A stretch of DNA of 64,000 nucleotides. Source: Pantoea septica. GTDB lineage: Bacteria > Pseudomonadota > Gammaproteobacteria > Enterobacterales > Enterobacteriaceae. Position numbers and translations under genes: made by a program. Positions 45,932 through 54,747 of this stretch are shown in pieces. The stretch is taken from positions 1 through 64,000 of the forward strand of contig NZ_MLJJ01000003.1 of NCBI RefSeq assembly GCF_002095575.1. The letters run 5' to 3'. The notes below the pieces were generated by a model that did not search any database, was not told the DNA's origin, and saw only the letters and a list, made by a program, of their open reading frames with translations. Every line of letters begins with the position of its first letter. Position 1 is the first letter of the stretch.

Positions 45932-46366
45932 ATGTCGAAAAAACTCTGGATTGCACTGATTGTCGTGCTTGCGGCCGCCTGGGCCGGTTTTAAACCCCAT
46001 CTGAATGTTTCACCCACGCCTGAATCCGGCGACATCAGCTCGCTGACCGATGCGCGCACCGTAGCGCGTTACCTGCTGCAGCACCAGCAGCTGCCGACCT
46101 ATTACATCACCAAAAACGACGCGCGCCGCCGCGGCTGGGATCCCGCCAAAGGCAATCTGTGCGAGGTGCTGCCGGGCAAGGCGATAGGCGGCGACCGTTT
46201 CGGCAACCGCGAAAAGCGCCTGCCGCAGCGCAGCGGGCGCTTATGGTATGAGGCGGACGTCAACTATCGCTGCGGCCATCGCGAGGCGGATCGGCTGGTC
46301 TACTCCTCCGACGGTCTGGTCTATATCACCACCGATCACTATCGCAGCTTTAAACAGGTGCCCTGA
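45932..46366 (+). CDS. Exported barnase-family ribonuclease
   Basis: Guanyl-preferring RNase of 144 residues with an N-terminal signal or anchor segment (about 5-19) and a barnase domain (about 38-144). The domain aligns without gaps to Bacillus barnase from its Lys27 on: K61 (barnase K27), E107 (E73, catalytic base), R117 (R83), R121 (R87) and H136 (H102, catalytic acid) are all kept. Cys77 and Cys114 lie at barnase positions 43 and 80 and probably form a disulfide, fitting export. The gene is followed after 2 bp by a barstar gene, forming an enzyme-inhibitor pair. It may be a nutritional, competitive or contact toxin; no secretion tag is seen. Confidence 0.92.
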   Translation: MSKKLWIALIVVLAAAWAGFKPHLNVSPTPESGDISSLTDARTVARYLLQHQQLPTYYITKNDARRRGWDPAKGNLCEVLPGKAIGGDRFGNREKRLPQRSGRLWYEADVNYRCGHREADRLVYSSDGLVYITTDHYRSFKQVP

Positions 46367-46368
46367 AA

Positions 46369-46638
46369 ATGCTGACCATTACGCTCGACTTTCGTCGCCT
46401 GGCGGATCGCGACGCGCTCTATCAGACGCTGGCGCAGCAGAGCCATTGTCCGTTCGCCTTCGGCAATAATCTGGACGCGCTGTGGGACTGGCTGACCGGC
46501 GGCATGGCGCTGCCGGCGCGCATTCATCTGCGTCATGCGGCGGAGGCGGCACAGCGCGACGAGTTCGCCGCCGTGCTGGCGCTGCTGGAAGAGGCGGCGC
46601 AGGCGCTGGAGGGCGACCTGCGCCTGAAGCGGGATTAG
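46369..46638 (+). CDS. Barstar-family ribonuclease inhibitor
   Basis: Small cytoplasmic inhibitor of 89 residues. The barnase-binding helix is present as GNNLDALWDWLTG, matching barstar GENLDALWDCLTG with the Asp/Trp/Asp contact residues. It starts 2 bp after the RNase stop, so it is translated with it and protects the cell from enzyme that has not been exported. E. coli YhcO belongs to the same family. Its stop codon overlaps the end of the convergent srfC by 4 bp. Confidence 0.92.
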   Translation: MLTITLDFRRLADRDALYQTLAQQSHCPFAFGNNLDALWDWLTGGMALPARIHLRHAAEAAQRDEFAAVLALLEEAAQALEGDLRLKRD

Positions 46639-49010
46639 CTGCGCAGCGGCGCGAGGATGGCGGCCAGCGCGGCGCGCGCGGCAGGCGTGACGTCGCGTCC
46701 GCCGGCGTAGCCGTTGTTCTCCAGAATCACCGAATTGAGCCCGACCAGCCAGTCGTAAATGTAGTAGGCGGTATGGTTGGCGGGCGCGGCGGAAAGGCGC
46801 GTCAGCCGCTGTCCGGCAGAGAAGTTAACGCTCGGCGCGGGCGGACGCGCGAAAATCGGCTGGCCGCGATTGACGCGGCTTGGCGGCCGCTCAGCTTCGT
46901 CACGCTGTAAAAAGCCCAGCCAGGCGACAAAATCTCCCAGCACCGTCATGGCGCGGGAAACCTGACGATCGGCGCGCGACTCATGGGTGACGGAAGGGTT
47001 ATCCGGCTCGTGCAGCGCCTGCTCCAGCGACGTCAGCATATCGAGGCGGAAGCTGGCAACGATCAGCTCTTCGACCAGCCACTCCAGCGTGCCGCGATCC
47101 ACATTCAGCAGCGTCAGCAGGCTGCGGTTCTCCGGCAGTTCGCGCAGATGATCGAGCCACAGCGCCATCACCTGGCGCGCGAAGCTCTGTCCCGCGGCGC
47201 TGACGTGTTGCTGCGCGGCCGCAGGCTCAACCAGCGGCGTATCGCTAAAAAGATCGAATTCAAATCCGACGCCGAAATGCTGCGCGGGCGCCTCAGCGCG
47301 GATCGCCGCGGCGGCGGCCGGCGCGTCATGCTGGCTGAGCCAGAGCTGACGCAGCGTTTCGCGCGGCGGCTGCAGCCGCTCGAGCAGTTCGCCGTGCAGG
47401 CCGGTACGGTGCTGCAGGCATTTCAGCAGCGTGTCGGCGATGGTCTGCCTGCGCGCGGCCTGTTCGACGCTCGCCTCGGCGTCGATCCAGGGCAGCAGAC
47501 GACGCTCCAGCACGCTGTGCTGTAGGGCGCGCAGCTCGGCCAGCAGCCGATCGCGGCGCGCATCGGGCTGCATCTCTTCCTGCAGCCACTCCGCCATGCG
47601 ATCGACGCCGGCGCGATCGAGCGCCAGCATCGAGCCCCAGCGCTGGCCGGGCTGGCCAATCTGGCGCTGTACCGCCTCATCGACGTTGATCTGCTGATGG
47701 CGCGCGTCGTAAGGGGTGATCGCCCAAATCAGGCGCGGTTTTTCGCCGTTTTCGCGCGGCGGCTGATGCAATTGCCACTCGCGCAGCGCGCGGCTGGCGA
47801 CATCGACATCCTGACGCTGGCTGGCGGCGGTGCAGACCAGCATTAAATCGATCCCCTGGCGCGTAGCGTAGAAGCCGGGCAGCAGGGCGCGTTTCTGCTC
47901 CAGCAGTCGGGCGCGCAGCGGATCCAGCTGCTCCAGACGCTGACGCTCCTCCAGCGCCGTCGCATCGGCCGGCGCGCCTGGGGCGGGCAGATCGAGCATA
48001 TCGGCGTCGTCAAACAGGGCGGTGCGCGGCGTCGAGCTCAGGGGGATGACCAGCTCCAGCGTCAACAGCGCCAGCCAGCCGAGCGGCGCCTGCTGCGGCT
48101 TGCCGATGCGGTTGCCGTTCAGCGGACAAACTTCCACCTTCATCTGCTGATCCTGCTCGCTGGCGGGTGCGATCAGCTGTTCGCTCGGCAGCAGCGCGTC
48201 GTCCGCCAGCAGGCTGAGCGGCGCGAGCACGCGGCTGGCGCTGCGCAGCTGATGGCGCAGATGCAGCAGCGCGCGCAGCGCTTCGCTCAGCTCCGGCTGC
48301 GTCGGCCACAGCAGGGCGAAAAGCTGCACCCGGTCGTCGACGCTGAGCGCGGGCGCCAGCTCTACCGCCTGCGGCCAGAAATGGCGGTCGAGCCGCGCCT
48401 CGTGACAGCGGTGACGACGGCTCCAGGCCCAGAGCGTGACCAGCGCGTCGCTGTCGAGCCCGCCGATCGGCGCGCTGAGGCGCTGGCGCTGCAGGCGCTG
48501 CAGCTGCTGATCGAGCTGGGCGCTTTCCGGCTGCGGCGCCGCATGGCGGCAGCTCAGCACCAGACGTAAAATTTCCGCCTCGCTCAGCAGCGTCAGCTCT
48601 ACCGGCCATTCGCCGGAGAGCGGCTCGCGCTGATGGCAGTAGCGGGTCGCCGCGGCGAAGTCGAGATTGCCGGGATTGATCTGCTGAAAAACGTTAAGGC
48701 TCTTTTCGCCCAGACGCGTCAGCAGCTGGCCCTGGGCGTCGGCGACCATTTCGCTCAGCAGCCAGGCTTTGCCCGCCTGCGACTGGCCGAACAGCGCCAG
48801 CGTCACCGGACGAGCGACCTGCTGGGCGAGCGCATCGCTCTGCGCGCGGGCGCGGCGCAGCTGGCGCGTAAAGGTTTCCGCTTCCAGCGCCAGGCGCGGC
48901 GACGCCTCGCGGTGGTCGGCGATCCAGCCCAGGCTGGCGTTCAACGCCTCCTGCAGCAGGCCGAGTCGTTTTGCCAGCGTCTGCGGCTGGCGCGGTTTTA
49001 CAGTTCTCAT
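46635..49010 (-). CDS. srfC: SrfC-family virulence-associated protein
   Basis: Large cytoplasmic protein of 791 residues, third gene of srfABC. A P-loop-like segment LFGQSQAGKAW occurs near residue 75, resembling Walker A of dynamin/GTPase-like proteins but ending in GKA instead of GKS/T. No other confident domain is seen. Start: ATG at 49010 forms an ATGA overlap with the srfB stop and is preferred; an ATG three codons upstream (49019) is an alternative. The Salmonella homologue was described among SsrB-regulated genes, but the biochemical role is unsettled. Confidence 0.82.
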   Translation of the reverse strand: MRTVKPRQPQTLAKRLGLLQEALNASLGWIADHREASPRLALEAETFTRQLRRARAQSDALAQQVARPVTLALFGQSQAGKAWLLSEMVADAQGQLLTRLGEKSLNVFQQINPGNLDFAAATRYCHQREPLSGEWPVELTLLSEAEILRLVLSCRHAAPQPESAQLDQQLQRLQRQRLSAPIGGLDSDALVTLWAWSRRHRCHEARLDRHFWPQAVELAPALSVDDRVQLFALLWPTQPELSEALRALLHLRHQLRSASRVLAPLSLLADDALLPSEQLIAPASEQDQQMKVEVCPLNGNRIGKPQQAPLGWLALLTLELVIPLSSTPRTALFDDADMLDLPAPGAPADATALEERQRLEQLDPLRARLLEQKRALLPGFYATRQGIDLMLVCTAASQRQDVDVASRALREWQLHQPPRENGEKPRLIWAITPYDARHQQINVDEAVQRQIGQPGQRWGSMLALDRAGVDRMAEWLQEEMQPDARRDRLLAELRALQHSVLERRLLPWIDAEASVEQAARRQTIADTLLKCLQHRTGLHGELLERLQPPRETLRQLWLSQHDAPAAAAAIRAEAPAQHFGVGFEFDLFSDTPLVEPAAAQQHVSAAGQSFARQVMALWLDHLRELPENRSLLTLLNVDRGTLEWLVEELIVASFRLDMLTSLEQALHEPDNPSVTHESRADRQVSRAMTVLGDFVAWLGFLQRDEAERPPSRVNRGQPIFARPPAPSVNFSAGQRLTRLSAAPANHTAYYIYDWLVGLNSVILENNGYAGGRDVTPAARAALAAILAPLRS

Positions 49011-51970
49011 CGTTTGCAAAGGCTTCCGCTGTCAATCCAGTACTGGGCGTTGGCGTTGCCCGTCGGCGAGAGAGTATTGAGTTTCAGGCTCAGCTGCTCG
49101 AGCGGCACGCGGGTGCCGTCATCGAGGCGCGCGTCGCTCAGCACCAGGCGCTCGGGGCCGGGCAGCGTCGGGCCTGGCGCCACCGCCAGCTTCACGCGCA
49201 GCACGCTCTCTCCGGCGACCTTGCGCGCCAGCTGGGCGTCGTTCAGCGTCAGGCTGTAGAGCGGCGACGCGGGCCAGCGATCGTTGTCGAGCTGACGGAA
49301 ACCGAGGCAGACGTTGCCGCGAATACGGAAGCTGCTTTTGCGGTCCAGCGCGAAGCCCCGGTCGTCGAGATCGATATCGCTGTAGCAGAGATTATCGTCG
49401 GTCAGCGCCTGGTTCTCGTCGAGCACGCCCAGATAGCGGATGGTCGAATAGGGCTCAAAATCGCCCGCGCGGAACCAGAAGCTGTTCAGGCGCAGATCCA
49501 GCGCTAGCAGGCAGAGCATCGCGCCGACCGCCGCCGTGGATTTCGGGTTGTCGATGCGGCCATGTTTGTTGAACGGATACCAGTCGCTGGTGTGATAGCC
49601 CTCCAGCGACAGAATGCGGCTGCCCGGCAGCGGCTGGAGATGGCGCACCAGCGCCTGGATGCCCGGGAAGCGCGACGGGCGTCCGGTGAGCAGCAGCACG
49701 TCGCACTGATAGAGCGACACCACCTCGCACATCGAGCGCAGCGCCGGAATGATCGCCATGCGGTGCTGCATAAACTCGGCGTGCAGCTGCGCGAGACTGA
49801 CGATCAGCGGCACCTCCAGCAGATCGAAACCGCTGTCGGCGCCCAGCGCGCGCCTGATTTCGCCGTTGATAAAGGCGAGCACCGCGTCGGCCGGGCGGCT
49901 CTCCACCAGCTCGCCGAACAGGGCGTTGATCTCCGCGTGGCTCTCCAGCGGATCCCAGTTCTCGTAGCGCTCCAGCACCGCCTGCGCCAGCGGAATAAAC
50001 AGCTGCAGCGTCGCCTGCTGGCGCAGCGTCGCCTGGCCGTCGAGGCGGCCGTCGTGGCCGAACAGCTTGTTCAGCAGCGGCTCGGCCAGCGTCAGGCCCG
50101 CTTTCTGCAGGCTCTGCTGCAGCGCGGGCAGGATCCAGAGCTGGATCACGTCCAGCAGAATATCGTCGCCCGCGACTTTGAAGCCTTCGCGGAACAGCAG
50201 ACGCGGGGTAATTTTGACGTTATTGCCCTGGCCGTCGTCGAGGCGGTAGTGGGTAATAGCCAGATCGGTGGTGCCGCCGCCGATATCGATCGAGGCGATG
50301 CGCAGGCTTTTGCCCGGCACTTCATCGGCTTCGCGCGGACGATCGGGGCGCGCGGTGCTGCTAAAGAAATCCTGCGCGCGACCGGCGAAGTTGACCTGGG
50401 TTTCGTTGAACAGCCACACCATCTGGCCGCAGGTGGCTTCGTCCCACTCCATCTGCACGTCCGGCACCGGCTTGCGGCAGGTCGGCGGCGCGGCGGCGTC
50501 GAACGGCTCGTCGGCCGCGTGCCAGCCCTCGGCTTTCCACACCAGCGCGATCGCCTGCTGCATGCGGCGGCGGAAAATTTCGCGCTCCGGCTTAGGCATG
50601 GCGGACGGCAGGGTGAGGATGACGTGGCGCAGCTGGCGCGGCGCGTGGCTCTGCGGCATGCGCTGGCGCTGCGCGGCGCTGTTCATCTGCATCAGCGCCT
50701 GCGCCAGCAGTTCGCACAGCATAAAGGTCATCAGCGAGCTGCGGCTGTAGTGAGCGGAAAAGACCGGCAGGCGGTCGTCGTCGGCGAGCGCGTGCAGCGG
50801 CTCCCCTTCGTCATTCAGCAGAAAGGTAAAGGGCGCGGCGTTGGCCTGCGGCTCGTTCGATCCCTGCGGCTGATTAAAACGCCAGCCTGGCTGATAGCGC
50901 GCCTCGTCCCACAGATAGCGGCGCGGGCTGGAGATGCCCGTGCTGCCCTCAAGGCCAGCGCGCTGCAGCGCCAGACGGCTCGCTTCGCGGCCGACGCGCG
51001 TCAGCGACGGCCACATAAAGGCGTTTTCTCGGCCGCTCTGCAGTGAAAAGCTCGCCTTGCCGAAGTCCGTTTCAGCGAACTCCAGGCGGCTGTCGAACAG
51101 TTCGTTATAGACCTGATGCGGCTGCGAAAGGTCGCGCAGCTGTAATTCGTAGGTCTGCTTCAGGCCGTTGCTCTCTTCAGGGTGATCCTCCACCAGAATG
51201 CCGCAGGTGTGCGAATTGCCGACGTCGAGAATAATGTCGACGTTCACCGCCGGCGTCTGCTGGGTGGCGGCCTGAAGGTGGATATCGCTCAGGTTGAGCT
51301 GCTCGCCGAGCAGCTCCAGCAGGTTCAGGTAGTGCGCCTGATATTCGAACTCGCGCAGCGCCTGCGCGATCGCCTGCTCGCGGCGGTCGCCGACGCGGTC
51401 GCTGAACGTCTCGCGCAGCCAGCCGTCGACCCAGATATGATCGAGGAACTCGCCCAGCTCGTAGTTGTGCCAGGCGAGCGAGAAGGTGACGCCGTTCTGC
51501 GCGTCGGCGGCGGTCAGGCCGAGCTGTTCGCCGCCATCCTCCTGCGCCACGCAGCGGGTATCGAACGCCAGGGTGACGCGGTGGGTATTGCCCGCCGCGT
51601 CCGGCTGCGCCAGCGCGGTGAGGCGCACGCGCGCCCAGTTCTCCGGGCCGCCGATAAAGCGGCGGCCGCTGGCGCAGCGCAGCATCGGCAGCGGCAGCCA
51701 GCAGTCCGCCAGCAGCGTCAGGGAGTCGGCCAGCGCCACGTCCGATTCCGGGCGCACCACTTCCGGCGTGCCGCCGTCATCCGGATAGAGCAGAAACTTG
51801 CCGCTGTTGCCGTCGACGTTGAGACGCAGCAGCGGGCCGTTCGCCGTCTGGCGGACGAACTGGCGGCGCGCCTGACCTGCGGCGATGCGCAGGCCAAAAT
51901 CCAGAAACTGTACGCCGCTCTCTTCAATCAGCGTGATTTTTTGTTTGTCATCGATCAGGGGAGCCAACAT
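49007..51970 (-). CDS. srfB: SrfB-family protein with actin/Hsp70-like ATPase motifs
   Basis: Protein of 987 residues. Two phosphate-binding motifs of the actin/Hsp70/hexokinase fold are evident: ILDVGNSHTCGILVED near residue 245 and SIDIGGGTTDLAITHYRL near residue 560. The ATPase core therefore starts unusually late, behind a beta-rich N-terminal region of about 240 residues. It lies 2 bp after srfA and overlaps srfC by 4 bp, so the three proteins are made together and probably form a complex. The cellular role of the family is not established. Confidence 0.85.
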   Translation of the reverse strand: MLAPLIDDKQKITLIEESGVQFLDFGLRIAAGQARRQFVRQTANGPLLRLNVDGNSGKFLLYPDDGGTPEVVRPESDVALADSLTLLADCWLPLPMLRCASGRRFIGGPENWARVRLTALAQPDAAGNTHRVTLAFDTRCVAQEDGGEQLGLTAADAQNGVTFSLAWHNYELGEFLDHIWVDGWLRETFSDRVGDRREQAIAQALREFEYQAHYLNLLELLGEQLNLSDIHLQAATQQTPAVNVDIILDVGNSHTCGILVEDHPEESNGLKQTYELQLRDLSQPHQVYNELFDSRLEFAETDFGKASFSLQSGRENAFMWPSLTRVGREASRLALQRAGLEGSTGISSPRRYLWDEARYQPGWRFNQPQGSNEPQANAAPFTFLLNDEGEPLHALADDDRLPVFSAHYSRSSLMTFMLCELLAQALMQMNSAAQRQRMPQSHAPRQLRHVILTLPSAMPKPEREIFRRRMQQAIALVWKAEGWHAADEPFDAAAPPTCRKPVPDVQMEWDEATCGQMVWLFNETQVNFAGRAQDFFSSTARPDRPREADEVPGKSLRIASIDIGGGTTDLAITHYRLDDGQGNNVKITPRLLFREGFKVAGDDILLDVIQLWILPALQQSLQKAGLTLAEPLLNKLFGHDGRLDGQATLRQQATLQLFIPLAQAVLERYENWDPLESHAEINALFGELVESRPADAVLAFINGEIRRALGADSGFDLLEVPLIVSLAQLHAEFMQHRMAIIPALRSMCEVVSLYQCDVLLLTGRPSRFPGIQALVRHLQPLPGSRILSLEGYHTSDWYPFNKHGRIDNPKSTAAVGAMLCLLALDLRLNSFWFRAGDFEPYSTIRYLGVLDENQALTDDNLCYSDIDLDDRGFALDRKSSFRIRGNVCLGFRQLDNDRWPASPLYSLTLNDAQLARKVAGESVLRVKLAVAPGPTLPGPERLVLSDARLDDGTRVPLEQLSLKLNTLSPTGNANAQYWIDSGSLCKR

Positions 51971-51972
51971 GG

Positions 51973-53290
51973 TTACTTACTCTCACGCTTAATCGTCATC
52001 GGGAAGGATTTGTTATCGCTGAACAGCGCTTCGCACACGGCGGCGCCGTCTCCCGGCTTACACATCAGCTGCGGCATGCGGTAGCGCGAGCCGTCGCTGC
52101 ATTTGGCAGTATAGCGGCTGCGCACCGAGAGCTGGCCGCTGCCGAGCATGGCCGCAGTGACCTCGTCGGCGCTGCAGCGCAGGTTATTGCCCTGGGTGAC
52201 GGTGGCGCTGCCTTTGCCGCCGCTGATCTCATAGTGCAGCACCGGCGACGCGCCGCCTGGCAGGGAGTTCTGCATCACCACGCGCCAGCGGCCGTCGACG
52301 ACGCCAATCGCGCCGGCGCGGACATCCTCTACGCTCATTTTTAGCGCGTCGCCCGCGGCGGGAACGGCGGGCGTCACGACGCTGGCAAGCGTTGCGGAAG
52401 GCGCAGGCGCCGCGGCCGGTGCGTCGACGCTGGCGGGGGTCTGCGGCAGGGTGGCGGCGAGCTTTTTGCGCGGCGATCAGCGCGGCAGGCGGCGCGATAG
52501 CGGTGGCCGCCGGCGCGGCGGCAGGCGCAGCGACCGGCGTCGGCTGATGCAGCCAGAAGGCGGCGGCGCCGGCAACGGCCAGCGCCACCGGCGCAAGATA
52601 CCAGAGGCGGAAGGCGCGGCGCGACGTGGTGGGCGCGATGGCGGGCGGGGCGGCTGATGCAGCCGCGGGCGGCTCGACGACCTGAGAGACGTCGACAACG
52701 GGTTCCGGCAGCGGCTCAGGCTCAGCGATCGTCGGCGGCATTTCCGCTATCGCCGGCTGCGGCTCGACGACAGTCAACTCCGGCAGCAGCGGCGGCAGCG
52801 ACGCCTCCAGCGTATCGCGCAGGCAGGCGAGCGCATCGTCGCGCGTGCGCGCCTGCGCGTCGACAAAGCCCCAGAAGGTGATCACCGGCTTGCCGTCCAC
52901 CAGGTAGACATACTGCTGATCGGGAAACTGCAGCGCTTTGCTCAGCAGCGCGCCGAACAGGCGCATCGCCGGATTGTCGGCCTCGCGCGCGCGCGCGCTG
53001 AGAGCCTGCATCTCCTGCTGCGTTGCCGTCAGCTGCTCCAGCGCCTGCCGGCGCTCGCGATCGCTGGCGCCCAGCCAGGATTTAACCTTGCCGCTGAAGG
53101 GCGCGTACCAGTCGAGACGGTCGCCGCGCGCGTTGGGCTGAGGAACGGCCAGGCAGTTGGCCAGCGCGGTCTGACGGCGCAGCCGCAGCGTTTCACGAAT
53201 TTGCAGGGCGGATGCGTAGACCGGCTGGCCGTTTTCACCCAGCGCCAGCACCGCGTCAAGATTGCCGCTGCGCAGAAAAGTTTTTGCCAC
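51973..53290 (-). pseudogene. srfA: SrfA-family protein, interrupted by a single-base frameshift
   Basis: First gene of srfABC, about 438 residues if one base is corrected. The N-terminal cytoplasmic part (to about residue 230) starts MAKTFLRSGNLDAVLALG. One membrane helix (LWYLAPVALAVAGAAAFWL) follows, then a Pro/Ala-rich linker and an exported C-terminal domain with several cysteines (NNLRCSADEV, YTAKCSDGSRYRMPQLMCKP). The frame breaks at an A5 run on the minus strand (plus-strand TTTTT, 52463-52467): four A residues would give IAAQKLAATLPQTPA in one frame. The break is in the low-complexity linker. A sequencing error in a homopolymer or a real inactivating insertion both fit. Confidence 0.8.
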
Positions 53291-53414
53291 CTGTTGGGCC
53301 CTTATCGGTCGAAGTGTGAGGCAGAAAATCGTGTGATATCGGCGATTGGAGTGATTTTACGCCGAACAACGGCAAATCAAACGCCGGAAAAAACGATAAT
53401 TAAGGGCGTTTTTC

Positions 53415-53444
53415 GCGCGCTGCGATAAAAAATGCGCAGCGCGC
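53415..53444. other. Long hairpin between srfA and benE
   Basis: GCGCGCTGCG and CGCAGCGCGC form a 10-bp perfect stem around ATAAAAAATG. It lies just past the benE stop on the minus strand. No proper T run follows in either direction, so termination is uncertain. Confidence 0.45.
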
Positions 53445-53452
53445 CCAGTCGC

Positions 53453-54628
53453 TTAAGCGCCGCGACGCGTCAGCACGGCATGCGCCGCAAGGCCGCCGAC
53501 CAGCCCCCAGAACGCGGCGCCGATGCCGAACAGCGAAAGGCCAGAGGCGGTAATCAGAAAGGTGATGGCGGCCGTGTCGCGCGTATCCGGCTCCGCCAGC
53601 GCGCGCGTCAGGCTGGCGCTGAAGGTGGACAGCAGCGCCAGGCCGGCGAGGGTGGCGATCAGCGGCGACGGCAGCGCCACGAACAGGGCGGCGATAAGCG
53701 CGCCCGAGAGACCGGCCAGCAGATAAAACAGCCCGGCCAGCGCGGCGGCCATCCAGCGGCGGCGCGGGTCAGCGTCCACCTCGTCGCCCATGCAGATAGC
53801 GGCGGTGATGGCGGCGATGCAAACGGAAAAGCCGCCGAAGGGCGACAGCAGCAGGGTCGCCAGCCCGGTCCAGCTCATTAGCGCGGAGACCGGCGGCCGG
53901 TAGCCGTGCGCCTGCAGCGTGGCGATGCCCGGCGCGTTTTGCGACGCCATGGTAACGAGAAAAAAGGGCAGGCCGACGCCGAGCAACGCGGTCAGGCTAA
54001 AGTGCGGCATGATGCCCTGCGGCAGCGCGAAGCTCGCCATCTGCGCCGGGAAATGGATTGCGTGCCGGGCGAGCGCCACCGCGACGCCCACCGCCAGCGC
54101 GGCCAGAATGGCGTAGCGCGCCAGCCAGCGCCGCGCCAGCAGCCAGCTCAGCAGCATCGCGCCGCACAGCGCAATATCGCTCTGCAGGCCGGTAAAGGCT
54201 TCCAGCCCGAAGCGCAGCAGGATCCCGGCGAGCATGGCGGAGGCCAGCGCGGGCGGAATAACGTTCATCAGGCGCGCAAACAGGCCGGTCACGCCGCTCA
54301 GCGCAATCAGCGCGTTGGCGAAGATAAACACGCCGATCGCCTCATTGATGGAGAGGCCGTGCAGGCTGGTCGCCAGCAGCGCCGCGCCAGGCGTGGACCA
54401 GGCGCAGAGGATCGGCATGCGCGTCCAGAGTGACAGGCCCAGCGAACAGAGGCCCATCGCGATGCCCAGCATCGACAGCCAGCCGCCGATCATCTTCGAC
54501 GAAGCGCCAGCCGCCTGCGCCGCCTGAAAAATAATGGCCGCGGAGCTGCTGTAGCCGACCAGCACGGCAACGAAACCCGACACCAGCATGGGAAAAGAAA
54601 AGGCGGATCGCGCCGTTATGCTCTGCAT
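53453..54628 (-). CDS. BenE/YdcO-family transporter
   Basis: Membrane transporter of the benzoate/H+ symporter (BenE) family, 391 residues with about twelve helices. Family-typical segments include GFVAVLVGYSSSAAIIFQAA, AWSTPGAALLATS and NAPGIATLQAHGYRPP. It resembles E. coli YdcO, which is also divergent from an XRE-cupin regulator (ydcN). The start at 54628 (MQSITARSAFSF) is behind GGAGG; a longer frame from 54712 only reads through the operator repeats and is rejected. The substrate is unknown; aromatic acids are a guess from family membership. Confidence 0.86.
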   Translation of the reverse strand: MQSITARSAFSFPMLVSGFVAVLVGYSSSAAIIFQAAQAAGASSKMIGGWLSMLGIAMGLCSLGLSLWTRMPILCAWSTPGAALLATSLHGLSINEAIGVFIFANALIALSGVTGLFARLMNVIPPALASAMLAGILLRFGLEAFTGLQSDIALCGAMLLSWLLARRWLARYAILAALAVGVAVALARHAIHFPAQMASFALPQGIMPHFSLTALLGVGLPFFLVTMASQNAPGIATLQAHGYRPPVSALMSWTGLATLLLSPFGGFSVCIAAITAAICMGDEVDADPRRRWMAAALAGLFYLLAGLSGALIAALFVALPSPLIATLAGLALLSTFSASLTRALAEPDTRDTAAITFLITASGLSLFGIGAAFWGLVGGLAAHAVLTRRGA

Positions 54629-54640
54629 AAAACCTCCACT

Positions 54641-54710
54641 GTGCGCTATAACGCACATGGTATCAGTGTGCGCTATAACGCACATGGTATCAGTGTGCGC
54701 TATAGCGCTC
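54641..54710. repeat. Array of three operator-like palindromes, 27-bp period
   Basis: GTGCGCTATAACGCAC occurs at 54641-54656 and 54668-54683; a variant, GTGCGCTATAGCGCTC, is at 54695-54710. The first two 27-bp units are identical over their full length, including the spacer. Each core is a near-palindrome with arms GTGCG/CGCAC around TATA. The array fills the gap between the benE start region and the divergent regulator gene. The obvious ligand is that XRE-cupin regulator. Confidence 0.8.
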
Positions 54711-54747
54711 AAGTGCTACACTGCCGCCATGATTTCAGGAGAACCTC

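Noticed and set aside
49562..51046. 494-codon open frame antisense to srfB
   Set aside because: Arg/Ala/Gln-rich shadow composition without any recognisable domain; the SrfB ATPase motifs are on the minus strand.
52463..52467. Programmed ribosomal frameshifting to make full-length SrfA
   Set aside because: The required shift is +1, whereas A-rich slippery sites of the A AAA AAG kind give -1; no stimulatory stop codon or structure fits. An indel is simpler.
54628..54712. N-terminal extension of the BenE-family protein with a repeated TDTMCVIAH motif
   Set aside because: It only translates the 27-bp operator repeats (27 bp is a multiple of three); the start at 54628 has a GGAGG site.
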